Below are positions 28,901 through 37,900 of a stretch of DNA of 64,000 bases, one piece after another. Source of the stretch: an uncultured Saprospiraceae bacterium (lineage in GTDB: Bacteria; Bacteroidota; Bacteroidia; Chitinophagales; Saprospiraceae); assembly GCA_937959115.1 (NCBI GenBank), contig CALGAW010000003.1:124001-188000 (forward strand). Reading direction: 5' to 3'. The translations under genes and the position numbers were made by a program. Under the pieces are notes generated by a model, which saw only the letters and a program-made list of their open reading frames with translations, searched no databases and was not told the origin of the DNA. Within the stretch, counting starts at the first letter, position 1. Each line of letters opens with the position of its first letter.

Positions 28901-31900
28901 TGATGGCTTAGGCTTTAGCATCACAGGGCTGCGAGCATTCGAACAAACGAATTATGATTTCGCAATTACTGTTCAGGAGCGAGAAACGTTAGTCTTCGAT
29001 TTTAAATTTAATACATCCGTTTATGACGATTTTTTTATACATCAACTAACCCAACATTTTGAGCAACTATTGATCAATGCCACAGCGCAAATTGATGGTT
29101 CAATATCAGCCCTTCCTTATTTAAGTCAGGCAGAAGAGCAACAGTTGTTAGTTGATTTTAATGAAACGAAGGCAGATTTTCCTAATGATAAGACCATCAT
29201 CGCCTTATTTGAAGAACAAGTAAAAGAGACACCAGATCAGGTAGCAATCGTCTTTGAGGAAAAAGAACTTACTTACCAAGAACTCAATGAACGCGCCAAT
29301 GAACTAGGCGATTATCTACGAAAAAGCTATTCCATACAACCCGATGATTTAGTGGCGATAATGCTGGAAAGATCAGAGTGGATGATCGTTTCGATTTTGG
29401 CGGTACTCAAAAGCGGTGGCGCCTATGTTCCAATAGATCCTGCATACCCTCAAGAAAGAATCGATTACCTGTTAACGGATTCGGCTGCGAAAGTATTGAT
29501 TGATCAAAATGAATTGGATGCCTTCCTTACTAGAAAAGAGACCTACAGCAAAACCAACCTGGACAGATTTGCCAAACCCCATCATCTGGCCTATGTCATT
29601 TACACGTCTGGTTCGACTGGGAAGCCGAAAGGAGTGCTAGTTGAAAATAGAAGCGTCGTTAACTATTTATGTTTCTCCTCGATGAATTATACTCGAACTG
29701 AAATAGTAGCCCCATTTTTTACGAATCTAGCTTTTGACCTCACAGTAACAAGTATTTACAATCCCCTGATCACAGGAGGCAAGTTGATTGTCGGTGACCA
29801 TTTAACTACTTCAGATTTGATAAATGAAGTCATTTCTGATCCTACAATTACTCAAGTTAAAATGACACCAACACACGTGAATCTATTGGCTAATAGAGAA
29901 ATCAAAAACGAGAATATTAACGCTTTTATACTAGGAGGAGAAGCATTGTCGAATACCCATGTTAACACCCTAAAAAAAATAAGTAGTACCGCTTCAATAT
30001 ATAATGAATATGGCCCAACAGAAACAACGGTTGGGGTCGTAGTCAAAGAACTAAACGAAAAGGAAAAAATAGTAATCGGTCGTCCCATCTCAAATACCCG
30101 TGTCTATATTTTAGACGACGCCGATAATCTATTACCAATCGGCGTTATCGGCGAGATTTGCATAGCAGGAGCAGGCCTAGCGAGAGGATATTTAAATCGC
30201 CCAGACCTAACACCAAAAAAGTTCGTCAGCAATCCGTTTGAAGACGGAAAACGTATGTACAAAACAGGAGATCTCGGAAGATGGCTCCCAGACGGCAATA
30301 TCGAGTTCATAGGCCGAAAAGATGACCAGGTAAAGATAAGAGGCTACCGAATCGAATTAGGAGAAATAGAAGCCGCACTGATTCAGCACACGTCGATCCA
30401 AGAAGGTGTTGTCCTTGCAAAAGAAAATGAATCAGGCGACAAGCAACTAGTCGCTTATATAAAATCAGAAAAAGAGCTGAATACGAATGAGTTGCGCACT
30501 CACTTAAAAAGTAGTTTACCAGATTACATGTTGCCAGCCTACTTTGTTCAATTAACAGATTTTCCCTTGACACCCAACGGGAAGTTAGACAAAAAAGCCC
30601 TTCCAAGTCCAGAAGGTCTAGACTTGAGCAGTGGGATTGAATATGTGGCGCCTACTACAAAAATAGAAAAACAATTAGTCCGTGTTTGGAGTGAAGTATT
30701 AAAAGTAGAGGCAGAAAAAATAGGCATCCATGAAGACTTTTTTGCGCTAGGAGGCGATAGTATTAAGTCGATCCAGATCTCCTCAAAAATGAAAGCGAAA
30801 GGATATCGCCTGGAAGTTAAAGACATTTTAAGTCATTCCATCCTGTTAGACCAGTCGTTGTGTATCACAACCGATTTTCTTGAGATTCCACAGGATACCG
30901 TCGAGGGTGAAGTGCCTCTAGGAGCCATTCAGCAAAGCTTTTTATATGATGATAATGTTGACAAGCAGCACTTTCATCAGTCAGTAGGACTTAGGAGTCA
31001 TTCTTCGTTAGAACCAGAACAGTTAAACAACCTATTCACTAAACTCATCGAACATCATGATGCGTTGCGGATGGTGTATCATAAACAAAAGGACGTCTGG
31101 GTTCAGTACAATCAACCCGCAACAAACAAGTTCAAAATTGAGGTCCATGATTTGAGCTCGTCCAATAACGTAGCAGACCAAATAACGGCAATCAGCAATC
31201 AGGTGAAGCGCTCCTTTAATCTTCAAGAAGGACCACTGATCAAGGTATGTTTATTTAAGACGCCGGCCTACGATGAACTATTAATCACCGTGCACCATTT
31301 GGTAATCGATGGCGTATCCTGGCGGATTATTTTTGAAGATATTGCTACCCTATTTACTCAAATCAATCAGCATCACCCCCTTAGATTGCCCTTAAAGAGT
31401 CATTCCTTTAAACATTGGTTAGAACAGATCCACTTGTATGCAAATGACTATCATACCAAGGAACGAGACTATTGGAATAAAGTACTGAGCCAACAGGTGT
31501 CACCAATCCCACTAGATCATTTAGAAGGGACCAATGCATTAAAAGATATCGTCTCAACTGGATTCTCCCTAAGTAAACAAGAGACAACGTTATTACTATC
31601 AAAGGTAAATCAAGCCTATAAAACAGAGATCAACGATATTTTACTGACAGCTTTAGTCCTAGCATTAAAGGCAGAATTTGGCATTCAAAATACGTCCATT
31701 TCAATGGAAGGTCATGGCAGGGAGGCTATTATCAAAGACCTAGACACCTCAAGAACAGTAGGCTGGTTTAGCAGTCTTTATCCAGTCGTTTTTGACTTAT
31801 CTTATGAGGATCTTTGTGCACAATTGATTGAAGTAAAAGATACCCTCAGAAGAGTGCCCAATAAGGGCGTCGGCTACCATATTTTTCAACAGTTAAGCAC

Positions 31901-34900
31901 GCAGAAATTAACCGATGCGATTCACCCTCAAATCATCTTTAATTACCTAGGAGATTTTGGCGAAGGTTTAAGTAAAAAAGATGGCGATTCCTTATTCGAG
32001 TTCTCTTCCAATAATTTTGGGGAAGACGTGTCTTTGAATCGATCTTCCGAACATCATTTATCGGTTTCAGGCATGCAAACGGCAGGCGAATTAAACCTAT
32101 CCATTCGCTACAGCCACAAACAGTTTAACAAGGAAACAATAGATCGTTTAGCCGCTAGTTATGAGCATTCCTTAAAGAAGCTGATCACTGTATTATCAGA
32201 AAAGCAAGAGCAGGTAAAGACCTCAGGAGATTATGTGTACAAAGCGCTATCACAACAAGAATTAGGCGCCTTAACTTTAAGCTATCCGAGTGTAGAGAAT
32301 ATCGCTTCTTTATCTCCCATGCAGCAAGGAATTTACTATCATTGGTTGACAGATAAGCACTCTGCTACTTATGTCGAACAGTTATCCTATACAATCAAAG
32401 GGGAAGTAGACCAATCGGCCTTAGAAAAGAGTTATGCTGCTCTAATAACACGCTATGATGTACTCCGAGCGAATTTTACCGAAGATTTACTACAAGTTAT
32501 TTCTTCATCCGACAAGATTGATTTTAGATATAAGGACATTAGCCAACTACAAAATCAACAGGCATGGGTCGACAATTACCTCAAAGAAGATAAGGAAGAA
32601 GGGTTTGATTTAAAGGATGGGGCGTTAATGCGCTTTGCGGTGTTAAAGTTAAAGGAAGACGCCTACGAGTTTGTATGGACCAATCATCACATTCTATCAG
32701 ACGGTTGGTGTATAAGTATTTTGAACGGAGACTTTTTCAAGTATTATAAACATTATGTAGAAACTGGTACAGCGCTAGACTTACCCAAGCCAAGCTCTTA
32801 TTTAAAATACATTTCCTGGTTAACCAACAGAGAAGAACGCGTTAGTCGGGAGTACTGGAATGATTATTTGAAGGGCTATAATGAAGTTAATACGATACCA
32901 AAGTTAAAAGGTACTGCTTCCAAGCACAGTAAATCCATATACAAAGAAATTGATTTTTCTTTATCGAGTGAAAAAACAAAAGAACTAAAGACCTTATGCT
33001 CCAACTTAGGGATTACGTTAAACTCCTTGGTACAATCGATATGGGGAGTCGTATTGAGTAAATATTCTAATTCAAGAGATGTTGTTTTTGGCTCAGTCGT
33101 ATCCGGCAGACCATCGGAAATAGAGGGCATTCAGGAAATGGTAGGGCTGTTTATTAATACCGTACCAGTTCGAGTGTCTTACCAGGACGATCAAACCTTA
33201 AAAACGGTCGTTAAAGAGGTCAATCAGCAGGCGATCAAGGCATTAGATCATCATTATTTACCGCTAGCGGAAGTCCAGGGATTAAGTGAGGTCGGCAATG
33301 CGTTGATCGATCATTTAATGGTATTTGAAAATTACCCGTTAGATGAAACTCTAGTCGATCAATTGCAAGAAGGCGATGGCTTAGGCTTTAGCATAACCAG
33401 GCTGCGAGCATTTGAACAAACGAATTATAATTTTGCGATAACCGTTCAAGAACAAGAAGCAATCGTCTTCGAATTTAAATTTAATGCATCCGTTTATGAC
33501 GAATCTTTTATACATCAATTAACCCGTCATTTTGAGCGACTATTGATCAATGCAGTAGCGCAAATTGATGCTTCAATCTCGGCACTTCCATATTTAAGTA
33601 AGACAGAAGAACAACAGTTGTTAGTTGATTTTAATGATACCAATGCTGATTATTCAAAAGATAAGACGATCATCGCCTTGTTTGAAGCGCAAGCAAATAA
33701 GACACCAGATCAAGTAGCGATTGTTTTTCAGGATATAGAACTTACGTACCAGGAACTCAATGAACGCGCCAATCAACTAGGCGATTATCTACGAAAAAGC
33801 TATTCCATTCAACCCGATGATTTAGTGGCAATAATGCTAGAAAGATCAGAGTGGATGATCGTTACTATTTTAGCAGTGCTAAAAAGCGGTGGTGCTTATG
33901 TCCCAATAGATTCGGCATACCCACAAGAAAGAATAGATTACCTGTTAACGGATTCGGCTGCTAAGGTATTGATTGATCAACATGAATTGGATACCTTCCT
34001 TTTTAACAAGGAGAAGTACAGCAAAACAAATCTGGACAGATTCGCCAAACCCAATCATCTAGCCTATGTCATTTATACGTCTGGTTCGACAGGAAAACCG
34101 AAAGGAGTACTGGTAGAAAACAGAAGTGTCGTAAATACCATCGAAGCTCAGATTACCACCTTTAAATTAGATGAATATTCAAGGGGCGGTCATTATGCTT
34201 CCTTCGCTTTTGATGCCTCCGTTTTCGAGCTGTTTTCTATTATTTTATCCGGAGGTATACTCGTTCTTATTGATGAAGAAAATCGAAAAGATGTCGTCCA
34301 ACTTTCTGCATTGATTGATCAAAAGGATGTCTCTTTTTTGACGGTACCTTCTTTAGTCGCTAAACAGTTAGATCCTGGTGTTTTAAAGGGAATTGAAATA
34401 ATCGTTTGTGCAGGAGACACTGTTGATGTTGATCTGTACAGCACCACCAAGAACATTTGGAATTGCTACGGGCCAACAGAGTGTTCAATTTGGACGAATT
34501 ATTATAAGAATAAAAATGGTTTATCAGCAGGTAGTATCCCCATTGGTCGTCCTATTGCGAACACTCGGATATACATTTTAGATGATCATGAAAATCTATT
34601 ACCGATCGGTGTTATCGGCGAGATCTGTATAGCAGGAGCTGGCCTAGCCAGAGGCTATTTAAATCGCCCAGACTTAACAGCAGAAAAGTTCGTCAACAAT
34701 CCATTTGAGGATGAAGAGCGTATGTACAAGACAGGAGACCTAGGAAGATGGCTCCCAGACGGCAATATCGAGTTCATAGGCCGAAAGGATGATCAAGTCA
34801 AAATAAGAGGCTACCGAATCGAATTAGGAGAGATAGAAGCTGCCCTACATCAGCACACTTCGATCCAAGAATGTGTTGTCCTGGCTAAAGAAAATGAAAA

Positions 34901-37900
34901 AGGAGACAAGCAATTGGTCGCTTATGTTACGTCTGAGCAGGACTTGAATACCAATGAGTTGCGCACCCACCTAAAAGGTAGTTTGCCCGATTTCATGGTA
35001 CCAGCCTACTTTGTCCAGCTAGCAGCATTCCCCTTGACACCAAACGGGAAGCTAGACAAAAAAGCCCTTCCAAGCCCAGAAGGTTTAGGCTTAAACAGTG
35101 GAATAGAATATGTGGCGCCTTCCACAAAAACAGAAAAACAAGTAGTCAATATCTGGAGCGAAATACTAAAACTAGAAGCTGAAAAGATAGGCGTGCACGA
35201 CGACTTTTTTGCACTAGGAGGACATAGCTTAAAAGCCACCACCGTCATTAGCCAAATAGCGAAACAATTAAATGTCAAATTATCAATCAAGGATATTTTT
35301 GAGCATACAACCATTGAAGGCATAAGTAGCGTCATAGAAAACTCGACTACTTCTATCTATCAAGACATTGAGATCGTACCCCCTCAGGAAAACTACCAAT
35401 TATCTTCCGCCCAACGAAGATTGTGGGTATTGAGTCAACTAGAGGAAGGCAATTATGCATACAACATGCCTGGAGTTTATGAATTGAAAGGAAATCTGGA
35501 TTTAAATGCATTAGAGCATTCCTTTACTCAGTTAATTTCGAGACATGAATCCCTGCGAACAATTTTCAAGCAAGACAATGAAGGGACGATCAAGCAATGG
35601 ATCCTAGCAGCAGACGCCCACCATTTCTCCTTCAATTATCAAGATCTACGGAAGAATAACAATCAAGAAGAGACGATAAAATTACTGATAAAAGAAGAAG
35701 TTCAGCATGTTTTTGATTTAGAATACGACGCCTTACTTCGAGCCACTTTAATTCAACAATCGGCTGATTCCTACATTTTTGTATTTGTCATGCATCATAT
35801 CATTAGTGATGGATGGAGCATGAATATCTTGTTGAGAGATTTGTTTACCTACTACAATGGATTCATAAATAATACACCCATAAATCTACCAGATTTGCGC
35901 ATCCAGTACAAAGATTACTCCAGCTGGCAACAAGGAATTTTATCTGGAGCAGGCGATAAACTAAGTGCTTCGAAAACCTATTGGCTAGATCAGTTTAGTG
36001 GAGCATTGCCTGTGCTGAATATGCCGCTAGATCATCCACGCCCAGCATTGCAAACATTTAATGGAGGCAATGTATATAGTGTGTTGAATAAGGATACGAC
36101 AAACCAATTGAAGTCAATTAGCCAGCAAACAGGGGCGACGTTGTTTATGAGCTTATTGGCAAGTGTGAATGTCTTGCTGTACAAATATACTGGTCAAACA
36201 GATATTGTTATCGGTAGTCCAATAGCCGGCAGAGAACACGTTGATTTAAATGATCAAATTGGATTTTACATCAATACCTTATCCTTACGTTCAATATTTA
36301 CCCCTGAAACGAATTTCAAAGAACTGCTACTTTCCGTAAAAGAAAACACCCTAAAAGCATACGAACACCAGAATTATCCTTTTGATGAGCTGGTTGATGA
36401 TTTACAGCTTGTAAGAGATCTAAGTCGCAATCCATTGTTTGATAGCATGGTTGTCTTACAAAACAATGAACAACTAACTGTAAGCGAAGCATTAAATGGA
36501 TTAGAAGTAACGCCTTATGCTGACGCAACAGAACGTGTCATTAGCAAATTTGACATCACCTTTAATTTTGTAGAACAAGAAGGGCAACTGAACATAGGAA
36601 TAGAATACAACAGCGATTTATTCGATCAATCAACCATAGAAAGATTAAGCAGTCATTTGATTCAGCTAATCGATTCCATCACAAAACATCCAGAATTTCC
36701 AATTTCCTCCCTCCCCTACTTAAGCCAAACAGAAGAGCAACAGTTGCTCATTGATTTTAATGATACGAAGGCAGATTATCCAAAAGATAAGACGATCATC
36801 GCCTTGTTTGAAGAGCAAGCCCATAAAACGCCAGATCACGTAGCGATTGTTTTTGAGGAGACACAGCTTACTTACGGCACGCTAAACGAGAAAGCGAATC
36901 AATTAGGCGATTATTTGCGAAAAACCTATTCCATTCAACCGGATGATTTAGTGGCGATTATGCTAGATCGATCGGAATGGATGATCGTCTCTATTTTGGC
37001 GGTCCTCAAAAGTGGTGGCGCATATGTTCCGATCGATCCGGAATACCCCCAAGACAGGATAGAATTCCTAGTGGCTGATTCGGCTGCTAAAGTATTGATT
37101 GATCAAATGGAGCTAAATACCTTTTTATCAAAACAGTCTGACTATCAATCAACTAATCTGGAACTAACAACGCAATCGGATCATTTAGCTTATGTCATAT
37201 ACACATCAGGTTCTACTGGGAAGCCGAAAGGCGTGTTGATTGAAAATCGCAGTGTGATGAATCTAATCAGTAGTCAATCGTCCACGTTTAATTTTTCAAG
37301 TCAAGAAAAAGTGTTACAATTTTCAAATATAGCTTTTGATGCTTCTGTTGAACAAATTTTTATCGCTCTTTTTAATGGAGCAGAAGTCCACCTACTGAAT
37401 AAGTATAACGTAAAGGATGCCAATTTAATAGGTAACTATATGGATGAAACAGGAATTACTCATTTTCATGCTGTACCTGGATTTATAGAAGCATTGAACC
37501 CCAAATTCACCAAAAGGTTAAGTCGACTAATTGCCGGAGGAGACCAATTGTCTCAACATCTAATGCGGAATGCACCAGCCTATTCCGATCATTTTATTAA
37601 TGAATATGGACCAACTGAGGTAACGGTCACGTGCATTCAAAAAGCTGTACAAGGAAGGGTTAAAAATCAAACTATAGGCCGACCGATTGCAAACACCCGT
37701 ATCTACATTCTTGACAAGAACGAAGCGCTGCTACCAATAGGAGTCGTAGGAGAAATATGTATATCAGGAGCAGGTTTGGCTAGAGGGTATTTGAATAGAC
37801 CAGCGTTGACAGCAGAGAAGTTCGTCAGCAATCCTTATGAAGCGAGACAGCGCATGTATAAGACAGGAGATCTCGGAAGATGGCTCCCAGACGGTAACAT

